A DNA stretch of 9,756 nt, from contig QNAT01000019.1 in assembly GCA_003641555.1 (NCBI GenBank), positions 1-9,756 on the forward strand, in the 5' to 3' direction. Shown here piece after piece: positions 1 through 5,745 of this stretch. This DNA is from Thermotoga sp. (GTDB lineage Bacteria; Thermotogota; Thermotogae; B3-G13). Position 1 is the first letter of the stretch, and each line of letters begins with the position of its first letter. Both the position numbers and the translations under genes were made by a program. The notes under the pieces were generated by a model. That model ran no database searches. It worked only from the letters and a program-made list of their open reading frames with translations, and was not told the origin of the DNA.

Positions 1-234
1 AAGTAGTACCGCCAATATCATGAAATACCTCGATTTGAGCCTATCAGAAACAATACCAAAAAATGGCTGAGAAAATGCTGCTATGAGTGCTAACATGGCA
101 GGAATCATAGTAGTCATCGATATATCTAAACCGTATTCCTTCATTATTACAGGAAGTAGTGGCGTTAGATATCCCGTGTACCAATCGACCGTGAAATGAG
201 CTATGGTAACAAAGAACAAATTTCTTTTATTCAT
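1..234 (-). CDS. MFS transporter, fosmidomycin-resistance (Fsr)-like, N-terminal 78 residues (3' end beyond window)
   Basis: The frame is open from an ATG at 232-234 to the left edge, giving 78 residues of the N-terminus; the rest lies outside the window. The visible part begins MNKRNLFFVTIAHFTVDWY and continues with a G-Y-L-T-P-L-L-P segment, a pattern typical of the first helix of Fsr-like major facilitator permeases. A second hydrophobic helix follows, then the cytoplasmic loop FFGIVSDRLKSRYF, which matches MFS motif A (G-x-x-x-D-R-x-x-R). The product should be a 12-helix inner-membrane secondary transporter, probably a drug or metabolite exporter; the substrate cannot be told from this piece. 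The Shine-Dalgarno match before the ATG is weak. It lies 106 bases beyond the DUF62 gene on the same strand, with an inverted repeat between them, so it may have its own promoter. The MFS call is strong; the Fsr subfamily is likely. Confidence 0.85.
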   Translation of the reverse strand, partial: MNKRNLFFVTIAHFTVDWYTGYLTPLLPVIMKEYGLDISMTTMIPAMLALIAAFSQPFFGIVSDRLKSRYFMILAVLL

Positions 235-249
235 AACCAACAATTTTAA

Positions 250-268
250 CACAAAACAAGTTTTTGTG
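250..268. repeat. Perfect 7-bp inverted repeat upstream of the MFS gene (operator or hairpin candidate)
   Basis: The sequence CACAAAACAAGTTTTTGTG has two perfect 7-bp arms around a 5-base centre. It ends 15 bases before the MFS start codon, where a repressor operator would be expected. In the transcript reading leftward it could fold as an AT-rich hairpin, but no clean run of U follows, so it is a poor intrinsic terminator. No convincing promoter could be placed around it. Function is unproven. Confidence 0.4.
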
Positions 269-340
269 AATTTGATAAGAAATCAGGTAACTCGAAATAG
301 GTTTTATCTGTCTCTATGGGTGAATAATTACAAGATTTCT

Positions 341-1147
341 TTACTTTGATATAGTTATTTCCTCTTTGTCCTGTATTTTCAATACATTTGCTGCATTTCC
401 TTTGTTTACACTTATTTCCAGGTAACCAGAACTATCTATATCTAAAAGTGCCTTCCCTTCTTCCACATTCCCATATGTTTCTACAAATGCCATCTTGAAC
501 TTCTTACTACCAATCTTTACCTTTACGACCTCATTGTGTACTAACCCAGCATCCTTTACTACATTTGACGATATGTTTGTCTGGATATTACCGAAATGAT
601 CCACGTAGATTATCTTACCCTTTATTATGTTACTATCAAAATGACCTTCTTCGTATCTAATAACTTCATAGGTGTCCATCAATGGCCCTACTGCCTTTAT
701 CGGAGTACTCAAAACAAGATGGGCACCAACTGGAGCGAAGATATCACGCCCATGGAACGTATGAGAAGGGACAGGAGAATAAAGAAATTCATTGTTTGTA
801 ATCTCTCTAACTTCTACAACTCTGAAATGCTTTCCTATTACAGTTAATACACCATTATCTGGGGCAACGAACATCATATCATTTTTTGTTCTCATTACTA
901 TCGCCTTTCTTGATGTTCCCACTCCCCAGTCTATTACTGTGACAAATGTACTTCCTCCTGGGAAATTCAATGCCGCTTTGTATAATACGAATGCTCCTTC
1001 TTCGATATCAAATGGTCTTATATCATGCGTTATATCAATGATATCGATATCGGATGAAATGTTCTTAATGACAGCTTTCATTATGCCAATTTGATAACTC
1101 TCATGACCGAAATCTGTCAATAGCCCCAATATTCCATTTCGTTTCAT
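341..1147 (-). CDS. S-adenosyl-L-methionine hydrolase (adenosine-forming), DUF62 / SAM hydroxide adenosyltransferase family
   Basis: The 268-residue protein has the full set of DUF62 motifs: LLTDFG at residues 9-14, DITHDI at 38-43, APDNGVLT at 95-102, [10 protein letters not shown] at 130-139 and [10 protein letters not shown] in the C-terminal domain. The family splits S-adenosylmethionine into adenosine and methionine using an activated water. The Asp-Arg-His triad described for archaeal members appears to be kept as D73, R80 and H132, with the same spacing as in those enzymes as I recall it. One oddity is that the usual D-P-G-V-G motif reads D-W-G-V-G (73-77), with Trp for Pro beside the catalytic Asp. 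The ATG start at 1145-1147 overlaps the prfA stop in an ATGA junction and has no strong Shine-Dalgarno site of its own, so coupled translation is likely. Cytoplasmic; its physiological role is unsettled, perhaps control of SAM levels. Confidence 0.93.
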   Translation of the reverse strand: MKRNGILGLLTDFGHESYQIGIMKAVIKNISSDIDIIDITHDIRPFDIEEGAFVLYKAALNFPGGSTFVTVIDWGVGTSRKAIVMRTKNDMMFVAPDNGVLTVIGKHFRVVEVREITNNEFLYSPVPSHTFHGRDIFAPVGAHLVLSTPIKAVGPLMDTYEVIRYEEGHFDSNIIKGKIIYVDHFGNIQTNISSNVVKDAGLVHNEVVKVKIGSKKFKMAFVETYGNVEEGKALLDIDSSGYLEISVNKGNAANVLKIQDKEEITISK

Positions 1148-2214
1148 GATAGGTCTTCCCTGGCCTTTGCCAGACGCAATGCTTCGATGATCTCATCCAA
1201 ATCACCATTGAGTATATCTTCCAATTTGTATAGAGTTAGATTTATTCGATGATCGGTAACACGATTTTGCGGAAAATTGTATGTTCTTATCCGCTCACTT
1301 CTTTCCCCTGTACCGATCTGTTTTCTCCTTTCTATGGCTCTTGTCTTTTCCATTCTTGCAATTTTTTGATCAAATAATTTAGCTTTGAGAACAATCATCG
1401 CCTGTTCTTTGTTTTGATGTTGGGAACGTTCAGATTGACAAGTTGCAACTAATCCTGTAGGCAAATGTGTTATCCTTACTGCAGAATCTGTCTTGTTCAC
1501 GTATTGTCCTCCATGACCGGATGCCCTATAGGTTTCTACCTTTATATCCTTTGGATCTATCTCGATGTCTACATCGGTTGGTATAGGTAGAGTTGCGACG
1601 GTGGCAGTAGATGTATGTATGCGTCCACCTGCTTCTGTTACAGGAACTCTTTGAACACGATGTACGCCACTTTCATATCTCAGTCTACCATATACTTCTC
1701 TGCCGCTCACTTTGAAAACGATCTCCTTAAATCCCGTTAGTTCCGTTTGGTGTGAAGAGAGTATCTCCAATTTCCATCCCTTGTTTTCACCATACTTTGC
1801 ATACATCCTATAAAGGTCAGCAGCAAACAATGCCGCTTCTTCGCCACCTGTGCCACTTCTAATTTCCACTATTATGTCTCTCATATCGTTGGGATCCGGG
1901 GGTAAGAGCAAAGAAGTTAATCTTTTTTCCAATTCTGAAAAATGCCTTTCATTTTTCTTGACTTCTTCTTGCAGCATTTCTATCATATCTTTCTCTGTCT
2001 CATCCTTGAGCATCTGCATCAATTCCTCATGTTCTTTCAAACAATCCTTATACTCGTTATAGCACCCCACAATTCCATAAATCTCATTGTATCTTTTAGA
2101 ATACTCTGTGAATTTATCTTTATTAGATATGATATTTTTATCGGATAATTTCTCTTCTAATGTTTCTGCTGATTTTTTGAGGGTTTCGAGCCTCTGGAGT
2201 AATTCTTTCTTCAT
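1144..2214 (-). CDS. prfA: Peptide chain release factor 1 (RF1)
   Basis: At 356 residues the length is normal for RF1. The GGQ motif that triggers peptidyl-tRNA hydrolysis lies at residues 235-237 (context [11 protein letters not shown]). The stop-codon recognition motif reads P-V-T at 191-193 in [14 protein letters not shown], the RF1-type PxT tripeptide rather than the SPF of RF2, so it should read UAA and UAG. The acidic coiled N-terminal domain, the [11 protein letters not shown] segment (117-127) and the C-terminal [16 protein letters not shown] region are all canonical. Its ATG at 2212-2214 overlaps the stop of the upstream epimerase-like gene (ATGA), and its own stop overlaps the start of the DUF62 gene in the same way. 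There is little Shine-Dalgarno sequence before the ATG, consistent with coupling. No prmC, the methyltransferase for the GGQ glutamine that often neighbours prfA, is present here. Confidence 0.97.
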   Translation of the reverse strand: MKKELLQRLETLKKSAETLEEKLSDKNIISNKDKFTEYSKRYNEIYGIVGCYNEYKDCLKEHEELMQMLKDETEKDMIEMLQEEVKKNERHFSELEKRLTSLLLPPDPNDMRDIIVEIRSGTGGEEAALFAADLYRMYAKYGENKGWKLEILSSHQTELTGFKEIVFKVSGREVYGRLRYESGVHRVQRVPVTEAGGRIHTSTATVATLPIPTDVDIEIDPKDIKVETYRASGHGGQYVNKTDSAVRITHLPTGLVATCQSERSQHQNKEQAMIVLKAKLFDQKIARMEKTRAIERRKQIGTGERSERIRTYNFPQNRVTDHRINLTLYKLEDILNGDLDEIIEALRLAKAREDLS

Positions 2215-3287
2215 AGGATTTTGTATATTTCTTCCACGATATCATCGGCAACGTTGAAGCCTGTGCCGAAAAGATTGGCTCGATAACTACTCTCTGAAGG
2301 ACTGAAATCGATGATGGAATTCCTTATACGTTCTTTATCTGAATCGACCAACGTCATCCATTTATTGGTGAGTATTTCGTTCCAAACTGTCGTGTTTCTC
2401 AAGACAACAGTGGGTTTCTTGTAGAAATAACCTTCTCTTTCCATACTCTCAGAATCACACACCACTTTTTCTGCATTTGATATCAGCGCAAAGGTATCGA
2501 GATAAGAGCTATCTTCTACACACTTGATCTTACCGATATCTATCCCATTCTTTTTGATCGCCTTATTTAATCTTTTGTATGTTAATAAAACGATCTTCTT
2601 GTTGGAAGATATCAACCCGCTTAAGATCTTTGACAGGCGACCTGGAAACAGATTCTTCCGAAATCTTATATCTGCTAAAACATATTCTTCTGGTTTAAGA
2701 TCGTGTTCTTTCAATAATCCATATGCTTTTTGGGAGATCTCATCCCTTTTCATTTTTAACATCTCGAGAATCAAGTCTCCAACCACACGGATTTCGGAAG
2801 TTATTCCTTCGTTAACGAGGTTATCTACCGTTGTACTTGTAGAACAGAAAAGCAATTGTGACATATGATCCACCAGAATGGAATTAATTTCACCAGGTGA
2901 AGATTTATCGAAGTTCCTTAAACCAGCATTAATATGTCCCAATGGTATCTTCTTCTGAACTGCTAATAATGCCACCGCCAACGCAGCTAAATCCGAACCA
3001 TACAACAATATGAAATCTGGTTTGATCATCTCTAAGACGCTTTCGGCATCTATCATTATCTCACTTAGAAGTAAAGCGGTACTTTCCTTCTCTACAGATA
3101 TGATCTTACTTACCTTCAGATCCTCTCCAAGTCCTTTGAAATAACTTTCATTCCTCGTTTCTCTCGATGGTTGCTCTATTCTTACAATCCGATGTTCCAG
3201 ATCTGCTCTTTTCTTCACCGATCTGTCTATGAGCACGACTTTCATCAGATGTAATCTCTGACTCAAAATCGACAGGATTATCTTCAA
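2211..3287 (-). CDS. UDP-GlcNAc 2-epimerase (WecB)-like protein lacking catalytic residues
   Basis: The 358-residue protein has the overall plan of the GT-B-fold epimerases. [21 protein letters not shown] segment (90-109) corresponds to the family's VxGDTTSALA stretch. [11 protein letters not shown] (114-124) corresponds to [27 protein letters not shown] (132-147) to EEINRRLIDHIADLLF, and [10 protein letters not shown] (291-300) to KPVLVLRDTTE. Several residues needed by WecB are changed: the GD aspartate position reads Ser or is shifted, the Glu of HVEAGLR is Asn120, the His of the THRREN motif is missing (ADIRFRKNL, 205-213), and DSGGIQEE reads DSESMEREG. It may therefore be a sugar-nucleotide-binding pseudoenzyme or have another activity. 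The TTG start at 3285-3287 is chosen because AAGGAGGAGA sits just upstream. It begins 14 bases after the gcvH stop, so it is cotranscribed. Fold is likely; reaction unknown. Confidence 0.75.
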   Translation of the reverse strand: MKIILSILSQRLHLMKVVLIDRSVKKRADLEHRIVRIEQPSRETRNESYFKGLGEDLKVSKIISVEKESTALLLSEIMIDAESVLEMIKPDFILLYGSDLAALAVALLAVQKKIPLGHINAGLRNFDKSSPGEINSILVDHMSQLLFCSTSTTVDNLVNEGITSEIRVVGDLILEMLKMKRDEISQKAYGLLKEHDLKPEEYVLADIRFRKNLFPGRLSKILSGLISSNKKIVLLTYKRLNKAIKKNGIDIGKIKCVEDSSYLDTFALISNAEKVVCDSESMEREGYFYKKPTVVLRNTTVWNEILTNKWMTLVDSDKERIRNSIIDFSPSESSYRANLFGTGFNVADDIVEEIYKIL

Positions 3288-3301
3288 ATAATCTCTCCTC
3301 C

Positions 3302-3673
3302 TTATCCTTCGACTTCTACTATCTTTTTATAACCCTCTTCATCGAGCAGATCTGACGTGTCAGGATTACTCAAACATTCCAAAATCAATATCCATCCTTT
3401 ACCTTCAGCATCTTCGTTGATCAATTCTGGTTTTTCTTTAAGTGTTTCGTTTATCTCGATTACTTTACCAGATACGGGGGCATAAACATCAGATGCAGCC
3501 TTCACTGATTCAACAGATATAATCGTATCTCCTTTTTTCAGCTCTTTACCTACATCCGGCAAATCCACAAAAACTACGTCTCCTAATGCCTTCTGTGCGT
3601 GATTGGTTATACCCATCTTCGCCTTGTTCCCATTGATATCAATCCATTCATGTGTTTTGGTATAGAATTTCAT
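3302..3673 (-). CDS. gcvH: Glycine cleavage system H protein (lipoyl carrier)
   Basis: This 123-residue protein carries the aminomethyl group between the decarboxylase, T protein and dihydrolipoyl dehydrogenase on a swinging lipoyl arm. The start MKFYTKTHEWI is typical. The lipoylation site is Lys58 in SVESVKAASD, followed by the APVSG turn, and the C-terminal GKGW and LLDEEGYKK elements are canonical. A longer reading to an ATG at 3710-3712 is possible, but the ATG at 3671-3673 is preferred. It has AGAAGGAGGA at 3681-3690 with good spacing, it restores the normal family length, and the extra 13 residues are not family-like. It lies 127 bases after gcvT and 14 bases before the epimerase-like gene. 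The glycine decarboxylase genes, next to gcvTH in Thermotoga, are not seen here. Confidence 0.96.
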   Translation of the reverse strand: MKFYTKTHEWIDINGNKAKMGITNHAQKALGDVVFVDLPDVGKELKKGDTIISVESVKAASDVYAPVSGKVIEINETLKEKPELINEDAEGKGWILILECLSNPDTSDLLDEEGYKKIVEVEG

Positions 3674-3696
3674 AAACATTCCTCCTTCTGAAAATG

Positions 3697-3725
3697 TAAT
3701 TATCTCTGTCATTATTTAGATACAA
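3697..3725 (-). promoter_or_regulatory. Possible weak internal promoter ahead of gcvH
   Basis: On the minus strand TTGTAT (3720-3725) and TAATTA (3697-3702) are separated by 17 bases, upstream of the gcvH Shine-Dalgarno site. Each hexamer only partly matches consensus and the region is AT-rich, so a chance match is quite possible. It would allow gcvH, the epimerase-like gene, prfA and the DUF62 gene to be expressed apart from gcvT. Confidence 0.25.
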
Positions 3726-3739
3726 ATCATCAACTTTTG

Positions 3740-3756
3740 TGAGATGGCAAATCTCA
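3740..3756. repeat. Short inverted repeat in the gcvT-gcvH spacer
   Basis: TGAGAT and ATCTCA form perfect 6-bp arms around a 5-base loop. In RNA this would be a small hairpin between gcvT and gcvH. No T-run follows on the transcribed strand, so it is not a standard terminator; it might act as a processing or attenuation element, or be chance. The rest of the 127-base spacer shows nothing recognisable, and no glycine riboswitch was recognised there. Confidence 0.3.
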
Positions 3757-3800
3757 TCGGACTCATTCTTGTTAATTCATGGCAAACAATTACTTATATT

Positions 3801-4895
3801 TTAAGATTTCACACTTCCTTTATAAAAGGGTAGTTTTACTATTTTCGCTTTTTTTCTCTTTCCTCTGATCTCAACTTCGATATCCGTTCCATGTTTAGCA
3901 AACTGTTTTTTCACATATCCCATACCTAATTCCTTACCAAGGGTAGGAGAATGATTACCGCTCGTAACGTATCCTATTTCTTCTCTTCCTTGAAATATCT
4001 TACATCCATGACGTGGTATGCTTCTATCGAACATCTCAAAACCTATCAATTTGCGTTTTATACCTTCTTGTATCTGTTTTTCAAGAGCTTTTTTACCTAT
4101 GAATCTTTCTTTATTCATTTTCACAGTCCATTTCAAAGGAGCTTCTAAAGGAGTTGTAGTCGAATCTATGTCATTTCCGTAAAGCATATACGAGCATTCG
4201 AATCTCAAGATATCTCGTGTTGCCAGCCCGCAAGGTAAGCCTTTTATTTGTTTAGCTATTTCTATTAACTTCCTCCACATAGGAATCGCAGCGTCTTTAT
4301 CTATATATATCTCGAAGCCATCTTCACCCGTATAACCTGTCCTCGATACCAGAGATCTGATCCCATTTATCCTTCCCTCGGTGAAATGATAATAATGGAT
4401 TTCAGGAAGTGCAATCTGTGAAATTTGCGATAGGACTGCTTCTGCCTTCGGACCTTGAAAGGCTATTTGAACAATCTCTGGAGATCTATTAAGTATTTCA
4501 ATATCGAATCCCTTTGCCTTAGAAGATATCCACTCAAAATCTTTATTCGTATTGGATGCGTTGACCACCATAAGAACTTTGCGCTCTTTGAACTTGTAAA
4601 CGAGAAGATCATCGACTATAGTTCCATTCTCATAACACATAGGAGTATAGCAGATCTGCTTGTTCTTCAAACTTTCAACATCATTCGTAACCAAAAGATT
4701 GGCGAATTCAACTGCATCTTTACCTTCGATGTATATTTCCCCCATATGGCTGACATCGAAGATTCCAACACTATTTCTCACTGCCATAACCTCTTCATTT
4801 ATACGCCCATATTGCAAAGGCATTTCCCAACCAGCAAAGTTTACCATCTTTCCTTTTAATCTGATATGTTCTTCATAAAGTGGTGTTCTATCCAT
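3801..4895 (-). CDS. gcvT: Glycine cleavage system aminomethyltransferase (T protein)
   Basis: This 364-residue enzyme takes the aminomethyl group from the H-protein lipoyl arm, releases ammonia and passes the one-carbon unit to tetrahydrofolate. Family motifs run throughout: TPLYEEH (4-10), VNFAGWEMPLQY (18-29), SVGIFDVSHMGE (42-53), NGTIVDDLLVYK (90-101, catalytic Asp96), SRTGYTGEDGFE, LEAPLKWTVK, TSGNHSPTLGK and the terminal PFYKGSV. Length and N-terminus agree with the Thermotoga protein as I recall it. The frame is open back to a GTG at 4925, but that start is too close to its AGGAG. ATG 4893-4895 (or 4896-4898) gives the normal MDRTPLY terminus and has AAGAAGGA just upstream. That start and its ribosome site lie inside the end of the DUF2007 gene, an 8-base overlap, so the two are probably translationally coupled. 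Confidence 0.96.
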   Translation of the reverse strand: MDRTPLYEEHIRLKGKMVNFAGWEMPLQYGRINEEVMAVRNSVGIFDVSHMGEIYIEGKDAVEFANLLVTNDVESLKNKQICYTPMCYENGTIVDDLLVYKFKERKVLMVVNASNTNKDFEWISSKAKGFDIEILNRSPEIVQIAFQGPKAEAVLSQISQIALPEIHYYHFTEGRINGIRSLVSRTGYTGEDGFEIYIDKDAAIPMWRKLIEIAKQIKGLPCGLATRDILRFECSYMLYGNDIDSTTTPLEAPLKWTVKMNKERFIGKKALEKQIQEGIKRKLIGFEMFDRSIPRHGCKIFQGREEIGYVTSGNHSPTLGKELGMGYVKKQFAKHGTDIEVEIRGKRKKAKIVKLPFYKGSVKS

Positions 4896-5154
4896 CATGT
4901 GTTCCTTCTTCATTTTGAAATTCACTCGCTCCTTTCATATATGCATCTATTATTTCACGCGCTCTATCAACATCTTCCTTGCTCACTTTGATCTCCGTCA
5001 CACCAATCGAACCCATGATAACGCTATCGGTATACGGGGCAGTTTTTCCTTTCAAAAAAGAAAATATATTCTCTTTTTCGAGAATTCCCTGCAACATCCC
5101 CGCTACGATCCTATTTTCAGCAACATAAGCCGTTTCAAATTTGCTTTTTTCCAC
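4888..5154 (-). CDS. DUF2007-like small protein
   Basis: The product is a small soluble protein of 88 residues. A strand-helix-strand beginning (FETAYVAENRIVAGMLQGIL) is followed by a glycine-rich turn and a closing IKVSKEDVDRAREIIDAY, the V-x-x-E-D-x-x-x-A-R-x-I-I ending typical of DUF2007 domains. Family members are annotated only as putative signal-transducing or regulatory proteins, and no enzymatic residues are evident. The start is a GTG at 5152-5154 with AAGGTGA at 5162-5168, correctly spaced. It is the first gene of the gcvT operon, about 40 bases from the inferred transcription start, and its 3' end contains the ribosome site and start of gcvT. A role tied to glycine or one-carbon metabolism is suggested only by position. 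Confidence 0.75.
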   Translation of the reverse strand: MEKSKFETAYVAENRIVAGMLQGILEKENIFSFLKGKTAPYTDSVIMGSIGVTEIKVSKEDVDRAREIIDAYMKGASEFQNEEGTHDG

Positions 5155-5201
5155 TTAATTTTCACCTTAATCCAAAATCATTGAGATCACTTATTTATTA
5201 T

Positions 5202-5230
5202 ATCATAATTCTTCTACGAAGAGGTGTCAA
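5202..5230 (-). promoter_or_regulatory. Near-consensus vegetative promoter for the DUF2007-gcvT-gcvH operon
   Basis: On the minus strand the -35 hexamer is TTGACA (5225-5230, full match). The -10 hexamer is TATGAT (5202-5207, five of six), with exactly 17 bases between. Transcription would begin near 5195, leaving a leader of about 40 bases before the GTG start, too short for a riboswitch. The spacer contains a perfect inverted repeat, TCTTC-TAC-GAAGA (5210-5222), that could bind a regulator. The insertion-sequence relic region begins only a few bases upstream of the -35. Confidence 0.75.
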
Positions 5231-5238
5231 ATTACAGT

Positions 5239-5462
5239 GGGCTGTGTAATAAAAAAATTGATGGAGTGATTGACGAAGGATAAAAAAATCACTCCCACAA
5301 AAAAGAAAGGAGTGAAAAACAAATGAACAATTCCATTGTAGCAGAATTACCCGGGATTGCCAGGGGATTCAAGTTGAAAGAGAGGAAAGACTTGAGAGAG
5401 GAAGGCAAGATGTATTTTGAGGTGAAGTACACGAAAACGCCTGGAATATCGAGATGCCCATA
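5239..5462 (+). mobile_element. 5' remnant of an ISL3-family insertion sequence
   Basis: A transposase N-terminus (next entry) with its leader survives on the plus strand. The left limit is uncertain: GGGCTGTGTAAT at about 5239 could be the terminal repeat, as it lies about 84 bases before the start codon and just outside the gcv promoter, but I cannot confirm it. The right limit is sharp, where the IS256-type end starts at about 5463. The rest of the element, including the DDE catalytic domain, is absent from the window. Confidence 0.55.
5263..5295. repeat. 9-bp inverted repeat in the leader of the ISL3-like relic
   Basis: GGAGTGATT (5263-5271) and AATCACTCC (5287-5295) are perfect complements with a 15-base spacer. 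A third copy of GGAGTGA (5309-5315) overlaps the ribosome site of the transposase relic. In the plus-strand transcript, AATCACTCC could pair either with the first arm or with the ribosome-site copy, so the leader could switch access to the start. Transposase genes often limit their own translation this way; here the arrangement is only suggested by sequence. Confidence 0.45.
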
Positions 5463-5463
5463 G
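5323..5463 (+). pseudogene. ISL3-like transposase, N-terminal 46 codons only
   Basis: The frame runs from ATG 5323-5325, preceded by AAAGGAG, to a TAG at 5461-5463. The peptide starts MNNSIVAELPGIARGF and ends TPGISRCP. It resembles the N-terminus of ISL3-family transposases, where a strand-rich segment leads into a CPxC zinc finger. The reading stops straight after the first Cys-Pro of that finger, exactly where the IS256-type terminus begins, so it was cut by insertion or deletion. It cannot encode an active transposase. Assignment rests on recalled family pattern, not a search. Confidence 0.6.
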
Positions 5464-5685
5464 GCCGTGTCAAGTATTTTCTGTAAATTTGATCCTGCAC
5501 CCCAGGATCGACCTCCTGTCTTCATTTTTTCAAGACTCTTCTAAGTCATCAAAATTCAAATACTTCGTTCCTGTTATCCATTCTTCATTTATATCCATCA
5601 ATATCGATACTGCCAGTCTTAAGAACGAATCATCGTTTGGAAATGTTCCCACTACCCCGCTACGCCTCTTTATCTCTTTGTTTTG
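5463..5685 (-). mobile_element. 3' remnant of an IS256-family insertion sequence
   Basis: The plus-strand end GGCCGTGTCAAGTATTTTC at about 5463 has the look of an IS256-family terminus, with TTGACAC reading inward on the minus strand. It is followed, in minus-strand order from the other side, by the tail of a mutator-type transposase. The 5' part, including the DDE residues and the other terminal repeat, is missing: similarity stops near 5685. The terminal repeat abuts the broken ISL3-like reading frame, which indicates that this element inserted into the older one and then lost its other end. Confidence 0.65.
5530..5685 (-). pseudogene. IS256-family (mutator-type) transposase, C-terminal 50 codons
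   Basis: Reading from about 5685 leftward gives NKEIKRRSGVVGTFPND, then SFLRLAVSILMDINEEWITG and TKYLNF, ending at a TGA at 5530-5532. The E-I-K-R-R-x-x-V-V-G-x-F-P block and the M-x-I-N-E-E-W segment are hallmarks of the C-terminus of IS256-type transposases. Upstream in the same frame the pattern ends and a TGA appears at 5686-5688. There is no start codon and no catalytic domain, so this is a dead fragment. Confidence 0.8.
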
Positions 5686-5745
5686 TCAACAGATGGAGAG
5701 GGCATTCAGGGCTGTGGCGGATATAAGTCGAAAAAATCCAACTCT

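Noticed and set aside
3674..3712. Longer gcvH starting at the ATG at 3710-3712
   Set aside because: The added residues are not family-like, and AGAAGGAGGA is placed for the ATG at 3671-3673, which gives the usual H-protein length.
5155..5201. Possible riboswitch (glycine type) in the gcvT operon leader
   Set aside because: The leader is only about 40 bases if the promoter at 5202-5230 is right, and no aptamer-like paired elements are visible.
5289..5525. Minus-strand open frame of 78 codons across the relic junction
   Set aside because: It is antisense to the ISL3-like fragment and crosses the IS256 terminus; its translation resembles nothing and it spans a junction of unrelated DNA.
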